A stretch of DNA of 64,000 bases from Nocardia brasiliensis NBRC 14402 (GCF_000308475.2 NZ_BAFT02000080.1:1-64000); one strand, 5' to 3'. Positions 24,164 to 33,629 are shown, numbered from the stretch's first letter. Translations and numbers: made by a program. The notes: generated by a model not told the origin, from the letters alone.

Positions 24164-25717
24164 ATGAGCACAACCAACGCCCCGGGTCCGGAGTTGGTCG
24201 ACAAAGGACTCGCCTCGGGGCAGGTCGGCGCGTTCGCCGGTGCGGTCCTGGGGGTTTCGACCGTCGCGCCCGGCTACACGCTGACCGCGAGCCTCGGCCT
24301 GATCGTGGCCGCCGTGGGTTTGAAACTGCCCGCCATCCTGATCGCGGGCTTCGTCCCGATGTTCCTCACCGCCTACGCCTATCGCGAGCTGAACTCGCGC
24401 ATGCCCGACTGCGGGGCCTCGTTCACCTGGTCCACCAAGGCCTTCGGGCCGTACGTGGGCTGGATGTGTGGCTGGGGCATGGTGATGGCGACGATCATCG
24501 TGCTGTCCAATCTGGCCTCGATCGGCGTCGAATTCCTCTACCTGTTCCTCGCGCGGATATCCGGCAACGCATCCCTCGCCGAACTGGCAGGCAACAAGGC
24601 CGTCGCTATCGCGACCACGCTGCTGTTCATCGCGATCGCCACGGTGATCGCCGGGCGCGGCGTCACCACCAGCGAACGGGTGCAATATGTGCTCGTCGGA
24701 TTCCAGATGGTCGTGCTGCTCGCTTTCGCAGTCATCGCGCTGGTCCGCGTCGGTACGGGCAATGCGCCCGGCGGCTTGTCCTTCGCACTCGACTGGTTCA
24801 ATCCCTTCGCCGGAATCACGTTGAGCGCGTTCGCGATCGGCGTCACCGGATCCATCTTCGCGTTCTGGGGCTGGGACACCTGCCTGACCCTCGGCGAGGA
24901 ATCCAAGAACCCGGACAAGGTGCCGGGCCGCGCGGGTCTGCTGTGCGTGCTGTCGATTCTGCTGACGTACCTGCTGGTCGCGGTGGCGGTGATGATGTAT
25001 GCCGGGGTCGGCGAGAACGGTCTCGGCCTGGGCAACGCGGCGAACGCGAACAATGTCTTCGGCGCGCTGGCCGATCCGGTGCTCGGCTGGGCCGGCCCGC
25101 TGCTCCTGCTCGCGGTGCTCGCCTCCTCGGTGGCCAGCCTGCAGACGACGTTCCTGCCCGCCGCCCGCACGATGCTGGCGATGGGCGCCTACGGAGCATT
25201 CCCGAAGAAGTTCGCCGACGTGAGCCAGCGGTCCCGGGTACCCGCGTTCAGCACCGTCGTCGCGGGCGTCGTCACCGGTATCTTCTACACCTTGGTGACA
25301 CTGCTTTCCGAGCACACGCTGATGGATACCGTTGCCGCGCTGGGCATCATGATCTGCTGGTACTACGGCATCACGGCGTTCGCCTGCGTGTGGCATTTCC
25401 GCGCCGAACTCTTCAGCAGCGCACGCAATGTCGTGTTCAAGCTCGCGTTCCCGTTGCTCGGCGGGCTGATGCTGCTCGCGGTCTTCGCGGTCTCCGTGCG
25501 CGAGAGCATGAACCCCGACAACGGCAGCGGTGCGTCCATCGGCGGCATCGGGCTGGTGTTCTTCATGGGCTTCGGCATGCTGTGCCTGGGCGCGGTCCTG
25601 ATGCTGGCGGCGCGCTGGTGGAATCCCGGCTTCTTCCGGGACGGCGTGGCCAAACGCGCGGAGCCGGTGCCCGCCGAACCCGTTGTCCCCGCGTTGGTTC
25701 CGGCCGAACTGCGCTAG
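24164..25717 (+). CDS. APC-family amine/amino acid permease
   Basis: A 517-residue APC-superfamily permease with 12 predicted membrane segments. The N-terminal helix 1 carries GAVLGVSTVAPGYTLTASLG, the substrate-binding type of loop; helix 6 has FWGWDTCLTLGEES, where charged residues of amine porters are found. It follows the aldehyde dehydrogenase by 11 bp and precedes the GABA transaminase, so putrescine or GABA import is the likely role. The substrate is inferred from the operon only. Confidence 0.9.
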   Translation: MSTTNAPGPELVDKGLASGQVGAFAGAVLGVSTVAPGYTLTASLGLIVAAVGLKLPAILIAGFVPMFLTAYAYRELNSRMPDCGASFTWSTKAFGPYVGWMCGWGMVMATIIVLSNLASIGVEFLYLFLARISGNASLAELAGNKAVAIATTLLFIAIATVIAGRGVTTSERVQYVLVGFQMVVLLAFAVIALVRVGTGNAPGGLSFALDWFNPFAGITLSAFAIGVTGSIFAFWGWDTCLTLGEESKNPDKVPGRAGLLCVLSILLTYLLVAVAVMMYAGVGENGLGLGNAANANNVFGALADPVLGWAGPLLLLAVLASSVASLQTTFLPAARTMLAMGAYGAFPKKFADVSQRSRVPAFSTVVAGVVTGIFYTLVTLLSEHTLMDTVAALGIMICWYYGITAFACVWHFRAELFSSARNVVFKLAFPLLGGLMLLAVFAVSVRESMNPDNGSGASIGGIGLVFFMGFGMLCLGAVLMLAARWWNPGFFRDGVAKRAEPVPAEPVVPALVPAELR

Positions 25718-25731
25718 CACCACCCGGTACC

Positions 25732-25759
25732 GCATGCGGCCGAACTCTTTTCGGCATGC
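25732..25759. other. Intergenic hairpin between permease and GABA transaminase
   Basis: GCCGAA (25739-25744) and TTCGGC (25750-25755) form a perfect 6-bp stem with a 5-base loop, extended by GCAT (25732-25735) and ATGC (25756-25759) across a 3-base bulge. There is no T-run, so it is more likely an attenuating or RNA-stabilising element between operon genes than a full terminator. Confidence 0.35.
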
Positions 25760-25790
25760 CCAGACAATTCGACCCGCTAGGGAGTCTTCG

Positions 25791-27158
25791 ATGCTCGATA
25801 TCGCCCACCGTTTGGCGCAGCAGCGCAATCTCGTCACCGCCTTACCGGGCCCGAGATCGGCGGCGCTCGCCGCCCGCCGCTCGGCCGTGGTGGCCGCCGG
25901 AGTCGGGTCGTCGGTGCCGGTCTACGCGGCCGACGCCGATGGCGGGATCATCGTCGACGTCGACGGAAACTCGTTGATAGACCTCGGCTCCGGGATCGCC
26001 GTCACCAGTGTCGGTGCCGCCCACCCGGCCGTCACCGCCGCGATCGCCGACCAAGCCGCACGGTTCACCCACACCTGTTTCATGGTCACGCCGTACGAGG
26101 GTTACGTACAGGTCGCCGAGGAACTCGCCGCGCTGACACCCGGGCGGCACGAGAAGCGCTCGGTGCTGTTCAACTCCGGCGCGGAGGCGGTCGAGAACGC
26201 GATCAAGGTAGCGCGCCTGGCCACCGGGCGCAGCGCGGTCGTCGCGTTCGATCACGCCTACCACGGCCGGACCAACCTGACGATGGCGCTGACCGCGAAG
26301 AACCAGCCCTACAAGGCCAATTTCGGTCCGTTCGCGCCGGAGATCTACCGGATGCCGATGTCGTATCCCTACCGCGACGGCGGCCTGTCGGGCGCGGCGG
26401 CCGCGCGGCGCGCGATCTCGCGCATCGAGGTACAGCTCGGCGCCGACGCGGTGGCCGCACTCATCATCGAACCGATCCAGGGCGAGGGCGGTTTCATCGT
26501 GCCCGCCCCCGGTTTCCTTGCGGCCCTGTCGGATTGGGCGGCGCGCAACGGCATCGTGTTCATCGCGGACGAGGTGCAGACCGGCTTCGCCCGCACCGGC
26601 GCCTGGTTCGCCAGCGAACACGAAGGCGTCGTGCCCGACATCGTCACCATGGCCAAAGGTATCGCGGGCGGTATGCCGCTCGCGGCCGTCACCGGGCGGG
26701 CCGAGCTGCTCGACGCCGTGCATCCCGGTGGGCTCGGCGGCACCTACGGCGGGAATCCGGTGGCCTGCGCGGCGGCCCTCGCCACCATGGCGACCATGCG
26801 TGAGCTGGACCTGCCTGCCCGGGCACGGGCCATCGAAGCCACGGTGCTGCCGCGCTTGCGCGCGCTGGCGGCGCGGGTCGACGTGATCGGCGAGGTGCGC
26901 GGACGCGGCGCCATGCTCGCGCTCGAGATCGTCCGTCCGGGCACCACGGAACCGGATCCGGTGCTGACCAAAGAAATTGTTGCCCAAGCGCTTTCACGCG
27001 GTGTGCTACTGCTCGCCTGCGGCACCTACGGCAACGTCATCCGACTGCTGCCGCCGCTGATCATCGAGGACGACCTGCTCGCCGACGGCATCGAAGTGCT
27101 CGCCGAAGTGTTGCGCGGCCGAGCCCTTTCGACCACCAGGAGAAACGACGATGCGTGA
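25791..27158 (+). CDS. gabT: 4-aminobutyrate aminotransferase
   Basis: Transfers the amino group of GABA to 2-oxoglutarate, giving succinate semialdehyde. The 455-residue class III transaminase has the PLP lysine Lys289 in TMAKGIAGGMPLAAV, the Asp in FIADEVQTGFARTG, the glycine-rich NSGAEAVENAIKVAR segment and GGTYGGNPVACAAAL near the C-terminus, all typical of GabT. Start ATG 25791 with GGGAG seven bases upstream. It overlaps the next gene (27151) by 8 bp, so the transaminase and the dehydrogenase that uses its product are translationally coupled. Confidence 0.93.
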   Translation: MLDIAHRLAQQRNLVTALPGPRSAALAARRSAVVAAGVGSSVPVYAADADGGIIVDVDGNSLIDLGSGIAVTSVGAAHPAVTAAIADQAARFTHTCFMVTPYEGYVQVAEELAALTPGRHEKRSVLFNSGAEAVENAIKVARLATGRSAVVAFDHAYHGRTNLTMALTAKNQPYKANFGPFAPEIYRMPMSYPYRDGGLSGAAAARRAISRIEVQLGADAVAALIIEPIQGEGGFIVPAPGFLAALSDWAARNGIVFIADEVQTGFARTGAWFASEHEGVVPDIVTMAKGIAGGMPLAAVTGRAELLDAVHPGGLGGTYGGNPVACAAALATMATMRELDLPARARAIEATVLPRLRALAARVDVIGEVRGRGAMLALEIVRPGTTEPDPVLTKEIVAQALSRGVLLLACGTYGNVIRLLPPLIIEDDLLADGIEVLAEVLRGRALSTTRRNDDA

Positions 27159-28605
27159 CCGAACCGCCCTGCTCGAGGAGGTGCCGACCGGACTATGGCT
27201 CGCCGGACGGCAGGTGGCGGCCACTGACGCCGCCACGTTCCCGGTCCATGATCCGGCTACCGGTGCGGTGCTCGCCGAGGTGGCCGACGCCACGGTCGCC
27301 GACGGCGCGGCCGCGCTCGACGCCGCCACGGCGGCGCAGCGCGACTGGGCGGCGCGGCCGTCCCGCGAACGCGCCGAAATCCTGCATCGGGCCTGGGAAC
27401 TGGTGCTGGAGCGGCGCGACGACTTCGCCTTGCTGATGACCTCGGAGATGGGAAAACCGTTGGCGGAGAGCCACGGTGAGGTCACCTACGGTGCCGAGTT
27501 CCTGCGCTGGTTCGCCGAGGAAGCCGTGCGCGTGCACGGCCGCTATACCCATTCGCCCTCGGGCAACGGCCGGATCCTGGTGACCAAACAGCCCGTCGGC
27601 CCCACGCTGGCGATCACGCCGTGGAACTTTCCGCTCGCGATGGGCACCCGCAAGATCGCGCCCGCACTCGCCGCCGGCTGCACCATGGTGGTCAAGCCCG
27701 CCCCCGAAACGCCGCTCACCATGCTGCTGCTCGGCCGGATGTTCGCCGAAGCCGGCCTGCCGCCCGGCGTGCTGTCGATCCTGCCGACCTCGCGCGCGGC
27801 CGAACTGACCGGCCCCCTGCTCACCGACTCGCGCCTGCGCAAGGTCACCTTCACCGGTTCCACCGCCGTAGGCAAGCTCCTGCTCGCCCGATCCGCCGAC
27901 CGGATGCTGCGCACCTCGATGGAGCTCGGCGGCAACGCCCCCTTCGTGGTGTTCGCCGACGCCGACCTCGACGAGGCGGTGGACGGCGCGATGGCCGCCA
28001 AGATGCGCAATATCGGTGAGGCCTGTACCGCGGCCAACCGCTTCCATGTCGACAACGCGGTGCGCGCGGAGTTCACCGCGAGACTCACCGCCCGCATGCT
28101 CGCGCTGAAGATCGGTCCCGGTCACCTCGACGGCGTCCAGGTGGGGCCGCTGATCAACGAGCGGCAGCGAAACACGGTCGCCGACTTGGTACTCGACGCC
28201 GTGGCGAAGGGGGCCGTCGTCACCACCGGCGGTCACAGCCTGCCCGGCGAGGGCTACTTCTACGCCCCAACGGTGCTCGCCGACGTCCCCGCCGACGCGC
28301 GCATCCTGCGCGAGGAGGTCTTCGGTCCGGTCGCCGCGATCACCGGTTTCGACGGCGAGACCGAAGGGGTCGAAGCCGCGAACAACACCGAATTCGGCTT
28401 GGCCGCTTACATTTACACCAAAGATCTGGATCGAGCCCTCCGGGTCGCCGAGGCGGTCGAATCCGGCATGGTCGGCGTCAACCGCGGCATCGTCTCCGAC
28501 GTCGCGGCCCCCTTCGGCGGCATGAAGCAATCCGGCCTGGGCCGCGAGGCGGGCACCGAAGGTATCGAGGAGTACCTCGAAACCAAATACCTCGCGTTGC
28601 GTTGA
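27151..28605 (+). CDS. gabD: Succinate-semialdehyde dehydrogenase
   Basis: Oxidises succinate semialdehyde to succinate, the last step of the pathway. The 484-residue ALDH has TPWNFP, the general base Glu258 in MELGGNAP and the catalytic Cys292 in NIGEACTAANRF, the form typical of GabD-like enzymes, with FGGMKQSGLGREAG at the C-terminus. The start ATG 27151 lies within the 3' end of the GABA transaminase gene and has GGAG nine bases upstream. A hairpin (28609) follows the stop, ending the operon. Confidence 0.93.
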   Translation: MRDRTALLEEVPTGLWLAGRQVAATDAATFPVHDPATGAVLAEVADATVADGAAALDAATAAQRDWAARPSRERAEILHRAWELVLERRDDFALLMTSEMGKPLAESHGEVTYGAEFLRWFAEEAVRVHGRYTHSPSGNGRILVTKQPVGPTLAITPWNFPLAMGTRKIAPALAAGCTMVVKPAPETPLTMLLLGRMFAEAGLPPGVLSILPTSRAAELTGPLLTDSRLRKVTFTGSTAVGKLLLARSADRMLRTSMELGGNAPFVVFADADLDEAVDGAMAAKMRNIGEACTAANRFHVDNAVRAEFTARLTARMLALKIGPGHLDGVQVGPLINERQRNTVADLVLDAVAKGAVVTTGGHSLPGEGYFYAPTVLADVPADARILREEVFGPVAAITGFDGETEGVEAANNTEFGLAAYIYTKDLDRALRVAEAVESGMVGVNRGIVSDVAAPFGGMKQSGLGREAGTEGIEEYLETKYLALR

Positions 28606-28608
28606 ATC

Positions 28609-28637
28609 GTCGGCCGATACCGGAGCCCGGTGCCGAC
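28609..28637 (+). terminator. Probable terminator after the GABA operon
   Basis: Starting four bases after the gabD stop, GTCGGC (28609-28614) pairs with GCCGAC (28632-28637) and ACCGG (28619-28623) with CCGGT (28627-28631), separated on one side by a 4-base bulge; loop AGC. No T-run follows, as is common in high-GC actinomycetes. Confidence 0.5.
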
Positions 28638-28678
28638 GGACCGAATTGGGCGACCGACTGTCGATAAAATAGCGGTCG

Positions 28679-29461
28679 ATGCCGGAAGATCGCCACACCG
28701 CAGGGCCGCCCGCACCGTTGCCGCAACCGGCACGGCACGGTGCGGGCTGGCTCGCGCACGGCTTCCACATGGACGCGCATTCGCACACCGACGGCCAACT
28801 CGTGTACGCGGCGTCAGGGGTCTTGGCCACCACGACAGAGCGCGGTACGTGGGTCGCGCCCGCCAACCGAGTGACCTGGACGCCACCGGGATTCGTGCAC
28901 TCGCATCGCTTCTACGGCCGGACCGACGCGCGGCTGGTCGTCGTGCCCGCCACGCTGTGTGCATCGCTGGTGCCGCGGCCCGCGGTATTCGCCGTGAATC
29001 CCCTACTGCGCGAGGCCATTCTGGCGCTGACGATGCGGCCGGAAGTCCGTCCCGGTGCGCATGAACGGCTACGCGCCGTGGTGATCGACGAACTCGTCGA
29101 GGCGCCCGGGCAGTCCCTGCACCTGCCCGAACCCCGGGACGACCGGCTGCGCGGGGTCACCGATCTGCTGCGTGCCGATCCCGCGCAGACCACGACGCTG
29201 GTCGAGCTGGGCCGTACGGTCGGAGCGAGCGGACGCACCCTGACCCGCCTGTTCCACGACGAGCTCGGCATGAGTTTTCATCGTTGGCGAACCATTCTGC
29301 GCATCCATCACGCGCTGGTCGAGCTGGGTGCCGGTCGATCCGTCACCGACACCGCGATCGCGTGCGGCTGGTCCAATCCCACGAGTTTCATCGAGGCCTT
29401 CACCGCCGTCGTCGGCCAGACACCGGGCCGCTACCAGGCCGATCTGCGCGACGGAACGTAG
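28679..29461 (+). CDS. AraC family transcriptional regulator
   Basis: A 260-residue AraC protein with an N-terminal cupin-like sensing domain (SHTDGQLVYAASGV; WVAPANRVTWTPPGFVHSH) and a C-terminal pair of helix-turn-helices (about 165-255), ending in the family motif GWSNPTSFIEAFTAVVGQTPGRYQ. This cupin-plus-AraC layout is common among activators of exporters and oxygenases. It lies in the same direction as, and 136 bp before, a PobA-like hydroxylase and is the natural candidate to regulate it. No operator was recognised. Confidence 0.88.
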   Translation: MPEDRHTAGPPAPLPQPARHGAGWLAHGFHMDAHSHTDGQLVYAASGVLATTTERGTWVAPANRVTWTPPGFVHSHRFYGRTDARLVVVPATLCASLVPRPAVFAVNPLLREAILALTMRPEVRPGAHERLRAVVIDELVEAPGQSLHLPEPRDDRLRGVTDLLRADPAQTTTLVELGRTVGASGRTLTRLFHDELGMSFHRWRTILRIHHALVELGAGRSVTDTAIACGWSNPTSFIEAFTAVVGQTPGRYQADLRDGT

Positions 29462-29597
29462 CGCGCGACAAGTTTGGCGAGTTTGCCGTATTCGCTGTCC
29501 ATTCACCGGTTGGCGGCACTGGCTCTCGGGACCAGAGTGGTGGTCGGTCCACAAATGGCCACCCTTACTGAGCTATTTCCCATGAGGAGTTCGAAAC

Positions 29598-30758
29598 ATG
29601 AGCACAACAGCTGAGCATCCGGCCGTAGTCGTCATCGGTGCCGGCGTCGCCGGGCTCACGCTCGGTAATTTCTTGCTGCGCAACGGTATCGGCTGCGTCA
29701 TCCTGGAGCAGGAGAGCCGGGAGCATGTCGAACAACGGCAACGGGCCGGGGCGCTCGACGGCCGCGGCGTGCGCATGCTCCGCGAATGGGGCCTCGGCGA
29801 AGTGGTCGACGGCTTCTCGGCCAGGACGGCCGACACCGCCTATATGCCGCTGCTGATCGAGGGCGAAACACGGCTGTGGAACGCCACCGGCGACGACACC
29901 GAGGGCATCTTCTGCACACAGCAAGCCCTCGTCCAGAATCTGATCAGGGTCTTCCTGCGCGACGGCGGCGACCTCCGCTTCGAAGCGCGAGACATCACTC
30001 TGGACGACCTTCACGATCGGCCGACGGTCCGCTATCAGGATGCCGCCGGGAACTCGCGGGTAATCAGCTCTCCGCTGGTCGCAGGCTGCGACGGCGATCG
30101 CGGCGTCAGCCGGTCGTCCATACCGGCGGGCGTGCTCACCCGCTACGCCCACGAGCACGGATATGCCTGGCTGGCCGTGCTCGCCGACGTCCCCGCGGAC
30201 CCGCCCGCGGTGATGGCGGTGCACTCGCGCGGTTTCGCCGGGCAGATCACTCGCGGTCCGCAGGCGAGCCGCTTCTACCTGCAATGCCCGCTCACCGACA
30301 CGCTCGACGAGTGGCCGGAGGAACGCATCTGGAGCGAACTGGGCGCCCGCTTCGGCTACCCGGTCGGTCCAGGCCGGATCACCGATAGCCAACTGGTACC
30401 GCTGCGCAGCGTCGTGTACAGCCCCATGCGTCACGGCAACCTCTACCTCCTCGGCGACGCGGCACACCTCGTCTCACCGATGAGCGCGAAAGGAATGAGC
30501 ATGGCGCTGCACGACGCCGAAGTGTTCGCGCGCGCCGCGATTCACCAAGTCACCCAGGGTGATTCGAGCCTGCTCGACGCCTACACCGACACCTGTCTGC
30601 GCCACATCTGGGACGTCCAGACCGCGGCGGTGCAACTCACCGAAATCATGCACAACGGCGGTGACGCCACCTACGAGGGGGAATTTCGCAAGCAACTCGC
30701 GCTCGCCGAATTGCGGCGCATGTCCGAAGCTCCTGCGGCCGCACCACTTTCCGTGTAG
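29598..30758 (+). CDS. 4-hydroxybenzoate 3-monooxygenase-like flavoprotein
   Basis: A 386-residue class A flavin monooxygenase close in length and layout to PobA (about 390 residues), which hydroxylates 4-hydroxybenzoate to protocatechuate with NAD(P)H. The FAD motif is VVVIGAGVAGLTLGNFLLR; residues near 50 (EQRQRAGALDGRGVRML) match the PobA pattern; the second FAD motif is YLLGDAAHLVSPMSAKGMSM, where PobA has a very similar P-x-x-AKG stretch. A GAGGAG-like site precedes the ATG at 29598. The upstream AraC gene is reminiscent of the PobR-PobA pairing, but no protocatechuate genes are nearby, so a related phenolic substrate is possible. Confidence 0.8.
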   Translation: MSTTAEHPAVVVIGAGVAGLTLGNFLLRNGIGCVILEQESREHVEQRQRAGALDGRGVRMLREWGLGEVVDGFSARTADTAYMPLLIEGETRLWNATGDDTEGIFCTQQALVQNLIRVFLRDGGDLRFEARDITLDDLHDRPTVRYQDAAGNSRVISSPLVAGCDGDRGVSRSSIPAGVLTRYAHEHGYAWLAVLADVPADPPAVMAVHSRGFAGQITRGPQASRFYLQCPLTDTLDEWPEERIWSELGARFGYPVGPGRITDSQLVPLRSVVYSPMRHGNLYLLGDAAHLVSPMSAKGMSMALHDAEVFARAAIHQVTQGDSSLLDAYTDTCLRHIWDVQTAAVQLTEIMHNGGDATYEGEFRKQLALAELRRMSEAPAAAPLSV

Positions 30759-30769
30759 TGCGACGGACG

Positions 30770-30804
30770 CCGTGCCATCGCCCCGAGTTCTGGCGGTGGC
30801 ACGG
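30770..30804. terminator. Bidirectional terminator hairpin
   Basis: CCGTGCCATCGCC (30770-30782) pairs with GGCGGTGGCACGG (30792-30804): a 13-bp stem with one G-U pair and a 9-base loop. It lies exactly between the convergent stops at 30758 and 30805, so it can serve both transcripts. Confidence 0.75.
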
Positions 30805-31476
30805 TCAGCCGCACATCAGGAACTTCACCCTGCCCGCGTAGTCGACCGGCAGATAGCGTTCGGGACCGGTTGTCCAGGGCTGGGCCGATTGGGGGTCGTA
30901 TCGGTCGGGCATCGTGACGCCGGCCGGTGCCGCTGCTACGAAACCGGCGGCCGCCGTTGTTCGCGTGGCGCGCCAGAGGTGATCGCGAAACGCGACAACA
31001 CCCGCGATGTCGGTGTCGCGGGCGCTACCGCGCAGTGCGGCGACCTTCCCGGCGACGCCTTCGGTGGACAGATAGATCGGCGAACCGTCCGGATTCATGT
31101 CACCGTCGATGCTGATCACATCGTGCATCGCATACCGGGACCGCAGCACCGCCGCGATCTCCGACTGCGCGAACACCGGGATCTCGCGCGTACCGCGCGC
31201 GACGACGACCGCGTCGGCCAGTGCCTCGTTGACCGGCCCCGGTTCGTGATCGGCGCTGGACGGGTCGGCCGGGCTCCGATATCCGAAGCTGTACGCGACG
31301 ATCATCGTGAGAGATTCCGCCGGTCGGGTGGGCACGGTCCACAAATCCGGCGTCGCGCAACCTACCGGTGCGACCGGCTCGGCCGCCGCCGAACCGCAGT
31401 ACGCCACCGCGCCGGCCAGCGTGACCGCGGCGGCCACCACCGCCACGGTGCGCAGCCGGTGGATCTTCCGGACCAT
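30805..31476 (-). CDS. Exported protein of unknown function
   Basis: A 223-residue protein with an N-terminal signal sequence: basic start (MVRKIHRLR), hydrophobic core (about 10-30) and a likely cleavage after SAAAEP. The mature part is acidic to neutral, has no further membrane segment and contains only a few Cys. The motif region NEALADAVVVARGTREIPVFAQSE, in two halves, suggests an alpha/beta fold, but I cannot place it in a family. It is convergent with the PobA-like gene and divergent from a secreted alpha/beta hydrolase at 31668. Confidence 0.7.
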   Translation of the reverse strand: MVRKIHRLRTVAVVAAAVTLAGAVAYCGSAAAEPVAPVGCATPDLWTVPTRPAESLTMIVAYSFGYRSPADPSSADHEPGPVNEALADAVVVARGTREIPVFAQSEIAAVLRSRYAMHDVISIDGDMNPDGSPIYLSTEGVAGKVAALRGSARDTDIAGVVAFRDHLWRATRTTAAAGFVAAAPAGVTMPDRYDPQSAQPWTTGPERYLPVDYAGRVKFLMCG

Positions 31477-31667
31477 GCATTCCCTCGCTTTCGTCGAACC
31501 CTCGTCCTCGCCGCCACGGACGGGCGACCCTTCGATAATGCGCTGTGCCCGGCCGGTGCGAGCCGGGGAGTGACGGTCGACACCTGTTGTCCGTTGGCTG
31601 CCATATCGGACACCAGCGGCCAGTAGGGTGTCGGCGATGCGCCAGGAAAGAGGAGGTGCCGGCCATC

Positions 31668-32579
31668 ATGCTGATCGGATCGCGGCGACTCCGCCGGCTG
31701 GTCGTTGCCGCCCTGGTCGCGCTGGTCACCCTGGCGATCGCATACGGGCCACGGGAACCTGTCGCACCGGCCCTGGTCAGCTCGGGCATCGTTGCCGCCG
31801 CCCCGGACAAGCCGTTGCGCATCGCGTACGACACTGCCCCGGACTGTTTCGGCGAGCTCTATCTACCGCGCACCGGACGAGGACCGTTTCCGGTCGTGGT
31901 GTTGATCCACGGCGGCGGCTGGTCGCAAAACCGCACCCTCACCCAATTCGATGCCCAGTCAAGGGCTTTGGCGGAGAACGGGGTGGCGGTGTGGAACATC
32001 GAATACCGGCGGGTCAACGGTGCGGGCGGCTGGCCGGTCACCCTCACCGACGTCGCCGACGCGGTCCTCGCCCTCGCCACCATCGTGCAGCAGCAGTCGG
32101 GCAATGCGCTGGATCTACAGCGGATTCAAGTCGCGGGCCACTCGGCGGGCGGTCATTTGGCCGCGTGGGTGGCGGGTCGGTTCCAGCGGTCACCGGAGCC
32201 CAAGGCGCTGCGCATCCGCAGTGCCACCCTCATGTCCGCGGTGCTCGATCCCGAATACGCCGTCACCAAAGGGCGCGACGGATTCGTCCGGAAACTTCTC
32301 GGCGGCTCGCCCAGCGAGGTCCCCGAACGCTACCGCTACGCCTCCCCTATCGCCCATCTCCCGACCGGCATGCGCATCACGGCCTTGCACGGCGACGCCG
32401 ACACCGTAGTGGCGCCGGAACAGAGCCGCCGCTACGTGAACGCGGCCAGACGCGCGGGCAACAGCGCCGACCTGCGGCTGCTGCCGGGAACCGGGCACGG
32501 CGAATTCGCCGACGCCACCTCCTCGGCTTGGGCCATCGCACAACAGGTCATCCTCGACCACGCCGAGACAGTGCGCTGA
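31668..32579 (+). CDS. Exported alpha/beta hydrolase (BD-FAE/esterase type)
   Basis: A 303-residue hydrolase. An N-terminal hydrophobic segment (about 10-28, LVVAALVALVTLAIAYG) serves as signal or anchor. The oxyanion-hole motif is LIHGGGW, the nucleophile Ser159 lies in AGHSAGG, and the acid/base pair is probably the Asp in HGDADTVV and the His in GTGHGEF. This HGGGW/GHSAG layout is that of the esterase/lipase and kynurenine-formamidase-like groups. ATG 31668 follows AGGAGG (31651-31656) by 11 bases; GTG 31656 is an alternative. It probably acts outside the cytoplasm on an ester or amide of unknown identity. Confidence 0.83.
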   Translation: MLIGSRRLRRLVVAALVALVTLAIAYGPREPVAPALVSSGIVAAAPDKPLRIAYDTAPDCFGELYLPRTGRGPFPVVVLIHGGGWSQNRTLTQFDAQSRALAENGVAVWNIEYRRVNGAGGWPVTLTDVADAVLALATIVQQQSGNALDLQRIQVAGHSAGGHLAAWVAGRFQRSPEPKALRIRSATLMSAVLDPEYAVTKGRDGFVRKLLGGSPSEVPERYRYASPIAHLPTGMRITALHGDADTVVAPEQSRRYVNAARRAGNSADLRLLPGTGHGEFADATSSAWAIAQQVILDHAETVR

Positions 32580-32619
32580 ACCGCGGCGTCGCATCGTGCC
32601 GCACGCGCGGTTCCTGCAC

Positions 32620-33552
32620 TCACCGCGCGCCGAGGAGATGTTCCAGCGCAACCTGATTCAGCCGGACGAAATCGTACCCGCGCTCCCCCCGCGCGATCGG
32701 CGTCGCATGTCGACGGCTCGGTATCGGCCAGCAGGTCGGCGTAGGTTTCGCCCGCCGCCAGTGTCGGCGTGCGCAATTCACCGACACCCGCGGTCGCCAA
32801 GGCTTCGTGCACTTCGGGATCCGCACGGAAGGCGCGGGCACGCTCGCGCAGCAGCAGATAGGTCCGCATGTTCGCGGCGGCCGAATCCCACACGCCCGCC
32901 ATGTCTTCGGTTCGCGACGGCTTGTAGTCGAAATGCCGTGGGCCGGTGTAGGCGGGCATGCCGTCCGGGCCACCGTGCTCCAGCAGGTCGACCAGGGCAA
33001 AGGCGTTCATCAGGTCACCGAACATCTCCGGATGCGCGAGCGTCCCGATGAACACCAGCGCACGCCCGACGGTCGGCAACAGGATATCGCCGCGCGGCTC
33101 ATTCGGTTTCGGCTCGATCGCGAACCGCAGATCGTGGCCGCGCTCGCGCACGAATCCGGTCAGCACATCCAGGCTTTCGCGGTAACGGTCCAGTGCGGCG
33201 CGCACATCCTTGGCACTGTCGTACTCCGCGCCTTCACGACCGCCCCACAGCACATAGGTGCGCGCCCCCAATTCGGCAGCCAGCTCCACATTTCGAAGCA
33301 CCTTGCGCAGCGCGAACCGGCGCACCGGGCGATCGTTGCTGGTGAACAAGTTCGCGGTCACCATCGACACCACGAGCCCGGTCTCCCGCAACGCCTTTCG
33401 CAAGTTCTCGACCCGGTGCGCACGTTCGGCAGCCGAAGCCTCGAACGGGATCAGATCGTCATCGTGAAGACTGAGACCGTACGCACCGAGTTCCGCGCGC
33501 CGCTGCACCGCCTCCACCGCGTCCAGCTCGGGCCGGGTCGCATCCCGAACGG
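32620..33552 (-). pseudogene. Decayed xylose isomerase (xylA)
   Basis: On the minus strand a reading frame aligns with class I xylose isomerase but is badly damaged. It begins only at DATRPELDAVEAVQ, so the first 25-30 residues (with GLWTVGW) are gone. After HDDDLIPF and GGREGAE it is intact to FAIEPKPNEPRGDILLPTVG, then jumps from HPEMFG directly to ALVDLLE, losing about 55 residues that hold the metal-binding His and Asp ligands. A smaller gap of about 10 residues falls after TANLFT. Near the end a frameshift separates SRTEDMAG... from the C-terminus GYDFVRLNQVALEHLLGAR. No active enzyme can be made. Confidence 0.85.
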
Positions 33553-33629
33553 ATCTCGCCCCCGCCGCCTCTACCCGGAAGCAACCGCCTCTTGCAACTT
33601 CCGCAGATGATCGACAGGTCTTCGAGCGA

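Noticed and set aside
24149..25837. Long minus-strand open frame opposite the APC permease
   Set aside because: His/Arg/Glu-rich nonsense typical of antisense in high-GC DNA; the plus strand encodes a clean 12-helix permease.
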